Positions 6,620 through 13,218 are shown, counted from the stretch's first letter. The stretch: DNA of 13,218 bases from Candidatus Aenigmatarchaeota archaeon (GCA_027310605.1 DAIDAN010000014.1:1-13218); one strand, 5' to 3'. Numbers and translations: made by a program. The notes: generated by a model not told the origin, from the sequence alone.

Positions 6620-7177
6620 TCACCTTAATTTCACGCAGTACAGTTCTTCATAAAGAGGGCAGGTTCTGCTTAAGGTTGACTTCATAATTTTTATTTCATT
6701 TACTTTCATTTTTCCTATTTCCTTTTTTTCCAAAGCTTCCATCAACTTCAGCAGTCCAGACTTGTTTCTGCCGCCGGGGCGCACGCGCGCAAGCGTCAGG
6801 TGCGGGACATGAGTCCTGTCTTTTTCATATCCGATTTTTGAAAGTTCCTCGTCAATGTCTTTTATCAGGCTTTCAAATTCCCCGAAACCCTCCCCTACCG
6901 AAAGCCAGATCGCGCGCGCATAATCCTTGCTCGGGAACGCGGAAACGCCGGAGATGGCGATATCAAAAGGCTTGCGGTCCCCGCACGCCTTCTCAAGAGC
7001 GTTTTTTATCTTCGTCATTTTTTCCTCGTTCGCTTCGCCGAGAAATTTCACGGTGAAGTGCAGATTTTCTTTTTCAACAAGCTTCGCGTCAACTCCGGCT
7101 TTCCTGATTTCGTCCTGAACTTTCGCAACCCTTTCCTTCAATTCTTCCGCGGCAGGGACGGCGACAAAGAGGCGCAT
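6620..7177 (-). CDS. thpR: RNA 2',3'-cyclic phosphodiesterase (2H/LigT family)
   Basis: A 185-aa protein, the usual length for the family. It opens 2',3'-cyclic phosphate ends of RNA to 2'-phosphate and was first studied as an RNA 2'-5' ligase from tRNA halves. The N-terminus MRLFVAVPAAEELKERVAKV is typical. The two catalytic H-x-T-x motifs are both present: H40-F-T-V43 in ENLHFTVKFLGE and H126-L-T-L129 in HVPHLTLARVR. FPSKDYARAIWLSVGEG (81-97) and the closing strand EIKIMKSTLSRTCPLYEELY also match the family. The start at ATG 7177 begins the first beta strand. It has a TATA-like box 24-27 nt upstream and no Shine-Dalgarno, fitting a leaderless mRNA. It is not linked here to tRNA splicing or ligase genes. 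Confidence 0.95.
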   Translation of the reverse strand: MRLFVAVPAAEELKERVAKVQDEIRKAGVDAKLVEKENLHFTVKFLGEANEEKMTKIKNALEKACGDRKPFDIAISGVSAFPSKDYARAIWLSVGEGFGEFESLIKDIDEELSKIGYEKDRTHVPHLTLARVRPGGRNKSGLLKLMEALEKKEIGKMKVNEIKIMKSTLSRTCPLYEELYCVKLR

Positions 7178-7200
7178 AAAAGGAATTTGGCAAAGGGGGA

Positions 7201-7208
7201 TAAAAAGG
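7201..7208 (-). promoter_or_regulatory. thpR: TATA-like box for thpR
   Basis: The minus strand reads CCTTTTTA, centred about 27 nt before ATG 7177, consistent with leaderless transcription. Confidence 0.4.
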
Positions 7209-7283
7209 TTTCATAAATGCATAAAATTCTCTGCAGAAATCCTCATTAAGGAATCAGCAGCATTAACAGGAACGCCGATTAAA

Positions 7284-7436
7284 GCTTCTGCGTTAGCGGC
7301 TCAAAATGATTGACGCATACTTCGTATGCGTCCAGCGGAGAAGCCGTTCTGATTGTTGCCGAAAGGCAACTTTGAAAACGGGTATACCGTTTTCAATTAT
7401 GGAAATGAATCCATATCGCGGGATTTCCACAGAGCG
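7284..7436. ncRNA. Candidate structured RNA: chain of perfect hairpins, class unknown
   Basis: Stem a: GACGCATAC (7312-7320) with GTATGCGTC (7324-7332), enclosed by GCTTCT (7284-7289) with AGAAGC (7339-7344). Stem b: GTTGCC-GAAA-GGCAAC (7355-7370), a GNRA tetraloop. Stem c: TTGAAAACGG (7372-7381) with CCGTTTTCAA (7387-7396), 10 bp. Stem d: TATGGA (7398-7403) with TCCATA (7410-7415). A weaker stem e may follow at 7417-7436. Stems b, c and d, and probably e, are each separated by a single T, suggesting coaxial stacking. I see no match to RNase P, SRP, tRNA or a known riboswitch class. The strand is uncertain; plus is favoured because the tetraloop reads GAAA there and nrdD lies downstream. It could be a stand-alone RNA or a DNA element with multiple palindromes. 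Confidence 0.5.
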
Positions 7437-7525
7437 TGCATAAAACTTACCGCTTTGCAACATTTTATTAATAATATATTTCATAAAATATACTTCAAAA
7501 AATATAATATCACAAGCAATAAAAC

Positions 7526-7533
7526 TTTATATA
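7526..7533 (+). promoter_or_regulatory. nrdD: TATA box for nrdD
   Basis: TTTATATA lies in a strongly AT-rich stretch. Transcription would begin near 7555, giving a leader of about 65-70 nt before the nrdD start. That is unusually long for this window, where other mRNAs look leaderless. Confidence 0.5.
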
Positions 7534-7538
7534 TGACA

Positions 7539-7576
7539 TCCGAGAAAATCAGTTTGCTTAAACATTTTTTCTCGGA
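7539..7576. promoter_or_regulatory. Inverted repeat over the expected nrdD transcription start
   Basis: TCCGAGAAAA (7539-7548) is a perfect 10-bp match to TTTTCTCGGA (7567-7576). Nested inside is GTTT-gctt-AAAC (7552-7563). The dyad starts 5 bp after the TATA box and spans the predicted start site. A bound dimer there would block polymerase, so an operator is likely. If transcription starts earlier, it would be a stable leader hairpin instead. Confidence 0.45.
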
Positions 7577-7619
7577 AGCGCAGGACTAGCGACCATCAAT
7601 CAGTGCCGCATGCAGCGTG

Positions 7620-10600
7620 ATGCTTATGAAGGACTCTCGTACTCTTGCGAAGGGCTCGCCAGCCAAAAAACTGGTTGACGCGAAAACCGTCGAAGATTTC
7701 TATACAAAGGACAAGAGAACCATAGATTTCTGGTTTGCAAAAATGATAAAATATTCAAAGGAAAACGTTATTAATTCTTGCCTTCATTGCGGGTTGGACA
7801 AAAAAACAGCTGAGGAAATATCTTCCGAAGTAGACACTTATGTCGATAACAGAATGCGGATGTCGGAGGTAAGACCCCTGATTTTTGCAATATTGCAGAG
7901 GAAAAATCCCGCGGCTGCAAAAAAGTTCTTTAAATGCGGCGAGATTTATGTCAGGACTTCGGGGCAAAGATTTGAAGAATTTAAGAGGGAAAAGATAGCG
8001 TCCTCGCTCGCGAAAGAAACGAGGATACAGCGGCAGGATGCCGACAGAATAGCGTTCGAGGTGGAAAAGTTCATCCGCGCCTCGAACCTTGACTACGTCT
8101 CATCGCCGCTCCTGCGCGAGATGGTGAACGCAAGGCTTATCGAGAACGGCCTCGAGGACGCGCGCTCGGATTACACGCGAATAGGGATGCCTGTCTTTGA
8201 CATCACGGAGCTGATAAACATAGGCTCGAACGAGAACGCGAATCTCCAGTACAACCCGGAGACCATGCACAAGCTCATCGCGGACAATGTGCTCAAGGAG
8301 TATGCGCTCATGAAGGCGATACCGAGGCACGCCACGGACGCGCACCTTCACGGGCTGATACATATCCATGATTTGGATTACTTCGTTTTGCGTCCTTTCT
8401 GCCTGGACGCGGAAGAGAAGGTGCTTATAGAGGACGGCGCAACAAAGCTTGTCAAAATCGGCGAGCTGGCGGATTCCATTCTGGAAAAAAACAGCTTTCT
8501 GAAAGACGGGAATGAGATATCCTTCAGTCCGGGAATAAATGTTTACGCGTTCAATCCTGTAAATTATACAGTCGGTAAAGTTCCGCTGACCGCGGTGAGC
8601 AGAAGGAAATACAACGGCAGGATGCTTGAGATAAAAACAAGATTCACGAAAAGGAAACTCAAGCTGACGCCCGACCACATACTTTTTGTCTGGGAGAACG
8701 GAATAAAAGAAAAAAAGGCGGGCGAAATCAGGAAAGGGGACAGGCTCTTGCTGCCGAAAAAAATCAGGGTGGAAAAGCCGGTTTCCGAAATAAATCTTAT
8801 TGAAGAACTCATAAAAAACCTGCCTCCGGAAGAGCTGAAAAAAATATTTGTGCACAACCTTTCCTCCTACAAGGAGTTTTTGCGCGGCTTGTGCAGGCAG
8901 ACGCAGGAAAAAATATACCGGAAAGTCAGCCTTGCCTGCGACCCTTACAAAAATCCCATACCCCTCAGCGACTTCAAAGTCCTTTACCAGAATTTCGGGG
9001 CGCCGCGCAGAATACTGAAGGATATAACGCTGCTTGTCCCGGGCTCGCAAAACCAGATTCCTGCAATGCTTCCCTTTTCGGACAAGCTTGCAAGATTGCT
9101 GGGGTATTTCGTTTCCGAAGGGAATTATGATGTTTCCGAAGGAAGCTACAATCTTGTCCTGACCGCGTTTGACAAGGAGATGCAGGAGGAAATGAAGGCA
9201 TGCATCAGCGAATTCTCAACATATTGCACATACAACGATGAGAAGAAACAATTTTATTTCGGGGGAAAACTGCTTTATCTGATTTTCAGGCATGTGTTCA
9301 GGATAAACGCGGGCGCGAGAAACAAGAACATCCCCGCGTTTCTTTTTGATGCTTCGGAAGAAATAATATGCGAGTTCCTTAAAGGGTATTTGAGCGGCGA
9401 CGGGGGAATAAACAAGTCCGAGAAATCATTGTTCAGAATACAGGCAAGCACAACATCAAAAACGCTTGCTGAAGGTCTGGCATATTTGTTTTCAAGAACA
9501 GGCATTCTGCCTTCCTTAAGCGTCTACCAAAATATCTGCAGTATAGGCTTCGGCGGAAAGGAGCAGATAAAGGAGTTTGCGGAAAAAATAAATTTCATTC
9601 AGTCAGGCAGACGGAAGGAAGTGGAGAATTATCTGAAAAATATAAAAAACAAGGGCTCCGGCAGCAAAATGGACAGGCATATCCTCGAAGACTTGTTTTT
9701 TGAGGAGGTTAGCAGCGTTTCTGAAACCATTCCTTCTTCGGATTATGTCTATGATTTGAGCGTTGACTCTCATCACAATTTTGTTTCCGGAACTTTCGGG
9801 CCGGTTCTGGTTCACAACTGTTTTTCCCACGATCTTCGTTTCTTCCTGAAAAAAGGATATTACGCTGACGGCCAGGGAATCCACACGGCCGCGGCAGGGC
9901 CCGCGAAGCACGCGGAGGTCGCGATACTTCACGCCGCAAAGATTTTGGCGAGCGCGCAGACGAATTTCGGCGGAGGCCAGGGCTTCAACTGGTTCAATAT
10001 TTTCCTCGCGCCTTTCATGCGCGGCTTCGACTTCAAGAAGATGAAGCAGATGGCGCAGATGTTCCTTTTCGAGATGTCGCAGATGTATGTGGCTCGCGGC
10101 GGGCAGGTCGTGTTTTCCTCGATAAACCTTGAGCCTTCCGTGCCGAAAACGCTCGAGAACATTCCAGCGGTCCTTCCCGGAGGGCTTGTGAACGGAGACA
10201 CTTACGGAAGCTATGAAAAAGAGGCGAACCAGCTCTTCCGAGCCTTCATCGAGGTGTATACGCAGGGCGACGCGGTTGGAAAGCCCTTCAACTTCCCGAA
10301 ATGCGAGATCAAGGTCACTACAAAAGATTTTGAAAAGCATCGCGAGGAAATGGAGGCTGTCTCCGCGCTCGCCTCGAAATTCGGGACTCCGTATTATTTC
10401 GTGCAGCAGGACTACATGCCGGAATACGCGTGTTACCAGTCCTTGCCTTATGACGAAAAAGTTTTTGTTGTCATTAACGATGAGCTGAGAACCGTCAAGA
10501 TTGGAGAGTATGTTGAAGGATTGATGCGGAAGCAAGGCATGGAGAAGGGAAAAGGTTTGGAAGGGGAAGTCGAGGTTTCCGAAGGCACAGATTTTGCGAT

Positions 10601-12743
10601 TTCTTTCAATCCGGAAACGCTGGAACTGGAGAAAAGAAGGATAGGAAAAGTGATGAGGCACAAGACGAAAGAAAATATTTTCAGGTTTGTCCTCGACACG
10701 AACCGCAGCGTTTCCGCGACAGCGAAGCACAAGATTCATGTATTGCGCGGCGGAGCGATAAGGGAAGTCCGCGCCGAAGAGATAAGGAAGGGGGATTATC
10801 TTGTAGGCTTGAAAAATCTTGGCTTGGATTTTGTGTTCAATGATGAAGTGGAATTCAAAACCCGCAAAATGAAAATTGACGCTGATTTTGCGAGACTGCT
10901 CGGATATTTCGCGAGCGAAGGATATTTGCATATCGCCAACAGGAAGAACCGCGCGAACAAAATATGCTTCTCTTTCGCACAGAAACCGAAGGTTTCTGGC
11001 GGAGCCGGAAACGAAGTTTCCGTGCCCCATCGGGAGGAAAAAGAATTCATAGAGGATGTCGAGAAAATATTGAAAGAAACATTCGGGCTGAATCCGAAAC
11101 GCGATGTTTCCGAAAAGAATAATACTATAACGGTTTATGTTCATGACAAGTCTCTCGCGGAATTATTCGCAAGCCTGAAAACCGGCTTTGACGCGCACAG
11201 CAAGAGGGTTCCGGAAAAATTGCTTTCAGCGCCGCGCGGGATAATAAGTGAGTTCCTGCTCGGCCTATTCCGCGGCGACGGCTACTTCAAGAGCGCGGAC
11301 AAAAGGAAGATTGACTTGCATTTGTGCAACAGTGAATTGATAGAGGATGTTTTCGCGCTCTCGCTGCGCATTGGAATTCCGATGGACATGTTCGATGGAA
11401 GAGAATCATTCTCGCTGCGGCTGACGAGCAACAAGAGGATAAATCATTTCCTGGAATGCGTGCCTTTCGCGGCTTTGCCGAAAACCGACGGCGGCTTGGC
11501 AAGGGAGTTTGATTTCTACGATAGGATTCCCTCGCAGCCGTTCGGCATAACGCGCGATAACCTGAAAGCGGGATATTGGAACCGCGCGCAAATCGGAAAG
11601 AGAATTACGCTTGATAGGCTTGAACTTGATGATAATTTGATATCGAAGTTTGCAGAGAGTGATTTGCACCTGTTCAAGGTAAAGGAAATAGAGGAAGTAA
11701 AGAGCGAATATGTTTACGATTTTGTTGATGTTGACAAGCATCACAATTTTGCGAACGCGAACGGAATCTTCTCCTCAAACTGCTGCGCCTACCTGATGCA
11801 ATTGAGCGACCAGAACACGCAGGACGACCTTTACAACGGGACAACGCGCGGCGGCGCGCTGCAGGTTGTCACGATAAACCTTCCACGCATAGCATACGAG
11901 GCCGAGGGAAACGACGCGAAACTTTTCGAGCTCTTGCGCGGAAGAATGAATCTTGCAAAGGATGTCCTTCTCGTGAAGCAGAAAATAATAAAACAAAGAT
12001 TGCAGCAGGGAATTCTGCCGTTCCTTTCGCAGCCCATCGACGAAAAGGGAAGCCCTTATCTTAATGTGGAAGGGCAAAGCCTTGAAATCGGGATGGTCGG
12101 CTTGAACGAGATGTTGAAGGTTCACACGGGAAAGGAGCTGCACGAGGGCGAGGATTCATGGAAATTCGGGCTGAAAGTCATAAAAGCGATGACCGACATA
12201 GCAAAGGAATTTTCCGCAGAAACGGGCGCGAGATTCGTGACCTCGCGCACGCCCGCAGAGTCCTGCTCCTACAGACTCGCGTCCATAGATTTGAAGGAGA
12301 TGAACGGGAAAGCCGCAGTCCAAGGGGACCGCGCGAAGAAGGCTGTTTATTACACGAACGGCAACCATGTGCGGCCTTCCGCGGACATCCCGCTTTTCGA
12401 CAGGATAAGAATAGAATCCAGCTTCTGCCCGATATTGATGGGAGGCACCATGACCCATGTCTGGCTTGGCGAATCCAATCCTGATTCCGCGGCGCTTACC
12501 AGCCTGACGGAGCGCATCGTTAAGAAAACACTGACTGGATATTACGCCTACACGAAAGACCTCACAGTCTGCAAGTCCTGCAAGTTCGTCGCGCCGAACC
12601 TGCTGAAAGCCTGCCCGCACTGCAGCTCCAAGGAAGTGGACTGGTACTCGCGGATAACGGGCTACTATCAGAAGGTCTCCGGTTGGAACGCGGGAAAACT
12701 GCAGGAGCTTCACGACAGGAGAAGGTACGGAATAAGCTCGTGA
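7620..12743 (+). CDS. nrdD: Anaerobic (class III) ribonucleoside-triphosphate reductase with two inteins
   Basis: A 1707-codon precursor; removing the two inteins (473 and 450 aa) leaves a 784-aa enzyme. It reduces NTPs to dNTPs without oxygen using a glycyl radical. Residues about 22-105 resemble a degenerate ATP-cone; 108-187 (YVRTSGQRFEEFKREKIASS...) are a clear ATP-cone for allosteric nucleotide sensing. The catalytic barrel begins near 189 (IHIHDLDYFVLRPF). Intein 1 splits the chain before Cys 734, and intein 2 before CCAY (Cys 1388); these are probably the two active-site cysteines of class III enzymes. Zinc site: Cys 1651, 1654, 1665, 1668. Glycyl-radical motif RITGYYQ with Gly 1681. 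The start among GTG 7617, ATG 7620 and ATG 7626 is uncertain; GTGAT at 7617-7621 could serve as a Shine-Dalgarno for 7626. The radical-SAM activase NrdG is not in this window. Two-intein NrdD is known in Methanocaldococcus jannaschii. Confidence 0.95.
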   Translation: MLMKDSRTLAKGSPAKKLVDAKTVEDFYTKDKRTIDFWFAKMIKYSKENVINSCLHCGLDKKTAEEISSEVDTYVDNRMRMSEVRPLIFAILQRKNPAAAKKFFKCGEIYVRTSGQRFEEFKREKIASSLAKETRIQRQDADRIAFEVEKFIRASNLDYVSSPLLREMVNARLIENGLEDARSDYTRIGMPVFDITELINIGSNENANLQYNPETMHKLIADNVLKEYALMKAIPRHATDAHLHGLIHIHDLDYFVLRPFCLDAEEKVLIEDGATKLVKIGELADSILEKNSFLKDGNEISFSPGINVYAFNPVNYTVGKVPLTAVSRRKYNGRMLEIKTRFTKRKLKLTPDHILFVWENGIKEKKAGEIRKGDRLLLPKKIRVEKPVSEINLIEELIKNLPPEELKKIFVHNLSSYKEFLRGLCRQTQEKIYRKVSLACDPYKNPIPLSDFKVLYQNFGAPRRILKDITLLVPGSQNQIPAMLPFSDKLARLLGYFVSEGNYDVSEGSYNLVLTAFDKEMQEEMKACISEFSTYCTYNDEKKQFYFGGKLLYLIFRHVFRINAGARNKNIPAFLFDASEEIICEFLKGYLSGDGGINKSEKSLFRIQASTTSKTLAEGLAYLFSRTGILPSLSVYQNICSIGFGGKEQIKEFAEKINFIQSGRRKEVENYLKNIKNKGSGSKMDRHILEDLFFEEVSSVSETIPSSDYVYDLSVDSHHNFVSGTFGPVLVHNCFSHDLRFFLKKGYYADGQGIHTAAAGPAKHAEVAILHAAKILASAQTNFGGGQGFNWFNIFLAPFMRGFDFKKMKQMAQMFLFEMSQMYVARGGQVVFSSINLEPSVPKTLENIPAVLPGGLVNGDTYGSYEKEANQLFRAFIEVYTQGDAVGKPFNFPKCEIKVTTKDFEKHREEMEAVSALASKFGTPYYFVQQDYMPEYACYQSLPYDEKVFVVINDELRTVKIGEYVEGLMRKQGMEKGKGLEGEVEVSEGTDFAISFNPETLELEKRRIGKVMRHKTKENIFRFVLDTNRSVSATAKHKIHVLRGGAIREVRAEEIRKGDYLVGLKNLGLDFVFNDEVEFKTRKMKIDADFARLLGYFASEGYLHIANRKNRANKICFSFAQKPKVSGGAGNEVSVPHREEKEFIEDVEKILKETFGLNPKRDVSEKNNTITVYVHDKSLAELFASLKTGFDAHSKRVPEKLLSAPRGIISEFLLGLFRGDGYFKSADKRKIDLHLCNSELIEDVFALSLRIGIPMDMFDGRESFSLRLTSNKRINHFLECVPFAALPKTDGGLAREFDFYDRIPSQPFGITRDNLKAGYWNRAQIGKRITLDRLELDDNLISKFAESDLHLFKVKEIEEVKSEYVYDFVDVDKHHNFANANGIFSSNCCAYLMQLSDQNTQDDLYNGTTRGGALQVVTINLPRIAYEAEGNDAKLFELLRGRMNLAKDVLLVKQKIIKQRLQQGILPFLSQPIDEKGSPYLNVEGQSLEIGMVGLNEMLKVHTGKELHEGEDSWKFGLKVIKAMTDIAKEFSAETGARFVTSRTPAESCSYRLASIDLKEMNGKAAVQGDRAKKAVYYTNGNHVRPSADIPLFDRIRIESSFCPILMGGTMTHVWLGESNPDSAALTSLTERIVKKTLTGYYAYTKDLTVCKSCKFVAPNLLKACPHCSSKEVDWYSRITGYYQKVSGWNAGKLQELHDRRRYGISS
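8400..9818 (+). mobile_element. Intein 1 in nrdD, LAGLIDADG homing endonuclease type (473 aa)
   Basis: Boundaries come from Cys 1 after HDLDYFVLRPF and the VLVHN end before extein CFSHDLRFF; rejoining these gives continuous NrdD sequence. Splicing motifs: block A CLDAEEKVLIEDG; block B LTPDH (T90, H93); block F YVYDLSVDSHHNF (449-461); block G VLVHN with the canonical His-Asn, then extein Cys. Endonuclease motifs LLGYFVSEG (233-241, Glu 240) and FLKGYLSGDG (326-335, Asp 334) each keep their acidic metal ligand, so both splicing and homing may be active. Residues about 125-225, between splicing half and first endonuclease motif, form an extra segment probably involved in DNA recognition. No frameshift or stop interrupts it. 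Confidence 0.93.
10431..11780 (+). mobile_element. Intein 2 in nrdD, LAGLIDADG homing endonuclease type (450 aa)
   Basis: Begins at Cys 1 after DYMPEYA (CYQSLPYDEKVFVVINDELR) and ends GIFSSN before extein CCAYLMQLS; excision restores EYACCAYLM. Block B has T97-x-x-H100 in SATAKHKIHVL. Endonuclease motifs are LLGYFASEG (156-164, Glu 163) and FLLGLFRGDG (275-284, Asp 283). Block F is YVYDFVDVDKHHNF (427-440). The penultimate residue is Ser 449 rather than His; the terminal Asn 450 and the +1 Cys are present. Some inteins without that His still splice, often relying on block F His. It is intact through its length. Its sequence differs enough from intein 1 to rule out a recent local duplication. 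Confidence 0.93.
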
Positions 12744-12750
12744 ATGAGCG

Positions 12751-12768
12751 TTTCTTTCTCGAAAGAAA
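12751..12768. terminator. Dyad just after the nrdD stop
   Basis: TTTCTTTC-tc-GAAAGAAA lies 7 nt past the nrdD stop. It has no T-run on the plus strand after it, so it is only a weak terminator candidate. It may instead protect the mRNA 3' end or bind a protein. Confidence 0.3.
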
Positions 12769-12796
12769 ACCTCAAGGAAAAGAAAGGGATGTTGCT

Positions 12797-12805
12797 TTAA
12801 AATAT
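12797..12805 (+). promoter_or_regulatory. TATA-like sequence for the downstream small-gene pair
   Basis: TTAAAATAT in an AT-rich stretch after nrdD would start transcription near 12827, upstream of the two small genes at 12904 and 13092. Confidence 0.3.
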
Positions 12806-12903
12806 TATACACAAAAATCAAAAAATAATTATGTGAATTATATGAAACTTTTCAAAAGTGGTGGATTCAAAACAATAAAGCGTCCTGAAAGAATAGGCAA
12901 GCC

Positions 12904-13083
12904 TTGTTCAAAAGAGGAAGCAAGGTGGAATATGTTCACGATGAATACGGAAAAATAAAAGGCGAAGTGCGCGATGCTTTCATCTACTCTGTCTCGGAAA
13001 ATGTTGTTTATTATACTGTTGACTTTCCAGATGAGAAACTGACAGTCTCAAGCGTGCCTGAATATGAATTAAAAGGAATTTAG
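12904..13083 (+). CDS. Small SH3/KOW-like hypothetical protein
   Basis: A 59-aa frame starting at TTG 12904: LFKRGSKVEYVHDEYGKIKG, then EVRDAFIYSVSENVVYYTVD and FPDEKLTVSSVPEYELKGI. The pattern F-K-x-G-x-K-V-x-Y, then D-x-Y-G-x-I-x-G-x-V, a YYTVDFPDEK strand and a terminal PEYEL is that of small SH3/KOW-like beta-barrel proteins with no fixed function. An in-frame stop lies just upstream, so the start must be TTG 12904 or GTG 12925. TTG includes the whole first strand; GTG has GAGG 7 nt upstream and would give 52 aa. Its stop is embedded in the Shine-Dalgarno of the next gene, so the two are probably co-translated. More AT-rich than nrdD. Confidence 0.55.
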   Translation: MFKRGSKVEYVHDEYGKIKGEVRDAFIYSVSENVVYYTVDFPDEKLTVSSVPEYELKGI

Positions 13084-13091
13084 GTGATAAG

Positions 13092-13218
13092 ATGGAAATG
13101 GTGGAACCTGAAGGATTTATTTTGTATGCTCTTTGCGAATTAAGCAGGAGAGGCAAGACTTGGGTGAATAAGAAATTGATTTACAAATTTGCGGATAATT
13201 TTTACACCAGTTATAATG
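13092..13218 (+). CDS. Unknown protein, 3' end outside window
   Basis: An open frame from ATG 13092 to the right edge gives 42 residues: MEMVEPEGFILYALCELSRR, GKTWVNKKLIYKFADNFYTS, YN. A strong Shine-Dalgarno AGGTGAT (13082-13088) overlaps the stop of the preceding small gene, making a tight two-gene unit. The visible part is helical and could be the start of a helix-turn-helix, but I do not recognise a family. Confidence 0.6.
   Translation, partial: MEMVEPEGFILYALCELSRRGKTWVNKKLIYKFADNFYTSYN

Noticed and set aside
7304..7352. Possible C/D-box guide RNA (ATGATTGA ... CTGA)
   Set aside because: The C-box needs an inserted base and the space between is filled by a perfect 9-bp hairpin rather than a guide.
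7346..7382. Hammerhead-like pieces (CTGAT, a hairpin, then GAAAAC) in the structured region
   Set aside because: The conserved core CUGANGA and the GAAA directly after stem II are not both present in the right places.
7293..7589. Small open frames on both strands across the hairpin region
   Set aside because: Their sequence is set by the inverted repeats; no start signals or protein-like composition. The RNA or DNA-structure reading explains the region better.
8100..9050. 316-aa open frame on the minus strand opposite nrdD and intein 1
   Set aside because: It crosses the extein-intein boundary, has no recognisable motif and lies opposite a frame with clear family motifs; it is a shadow.
9603..11144. 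513-aa open frame on the minus strand opposite nrdD
   Set aside because: Long only because the opposing codons avoid stops on the other strand. It spans intein 1, the extein and intein 2, and shows no domain pattern.
12683..12958. 91-codon plus-strand frame overlapping the nrdD end, including a 38-codon part from ATG 12842
   Set aside because: It overlaps nrdD in another frame and then the better-supported SH3-like frame; no family pattern is seen in the part after 12842.
1..13218. tRNA, rRNA and insertion-sequence genes
   Set aside because: No cloverleaf, no rRNA-like stretch, no transposase motifs or terminal inverted repeats were recognised on either strand.

Overview
The window reads as archaeal DNA. 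It encodes an archaeosine-type tRNA-guanine transglycosylase (TgtA) with a C-terminal PUA domain, a Hjc-type Holliday-junction resolvase relative, a ThpR-type 2H phosphoesterase, pilin-like surface proteins with archaeal N-termini, and a class III ribonucleotide reductase (NrdD) carrying two inteins. Many genes have a TATA-like box 24-36 nt before the start and little or no leader. The small, simple surface proteins and short accessory ORFs would suit a DPANN-type archaeon, but that placement is inference.

Layout. Positions 1-2139 hold two minus-strand genes for membrane-anchored, sequon-rich extracellular proteins; the first runs off the left edge and ends in a LamG-like domain, the second is pilin-like. 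tgtA (2231-3964) diverges from them. It is followed by a T-run terminator and a third, pilin-like surface gene (4071-4811). Next come a Hjc-like protein whose E-x-K dyad is replaced by Q-x-Q (4920-5264), a gene-free stretch of about 300 bp rich in inverted repeats, and a small winged-helix protein (5573-5866). A very AT-rich convergent gap (5867-6064) separates this from two minus-strand genes: a membrane-anchored OB-fold protein (6065-6427) and ThpR (6620-7177). The gap between those two holds an unusual cluster of 11 GTGAA words in 118 bp.

Positions 7178-7619 contain no convincing gene. They hold a chain of back-to-back perfect hairpins (7284-7436) that looks like an undescribed structured RNA, then an AT-rich promoter region with a 10-bp inverted repeat over the expected nrdD transcription start. 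nrdD (7620-12743, 1707 codons) has two N-terminal ATP-cone-like segments, a 473-aa and a 450-aa intein (both with LAGLIDADG endonuclease motifs), a four-Cys zinc site and a C-terminal glycyl-radical motif. Each intein sits directly before a presumed active-site cysteine, so the enzyme cannot work until both splice. Past nrdD the sequence becomes AT-rich, with a small SH3/KOW-like protein and a tightly coupled downstream gene that runs off the right edge.

The known functions are tRNA modification (TgtA), RNA end processing (ThpR) and anaerobic dNTP synthesis (NrdD). The genes do not form one obvious pathway. The parts most worth following up are the hairpin chain, the GTGAA array, the dyads before the winged-helix gene, the altered resolvase and the double intein.
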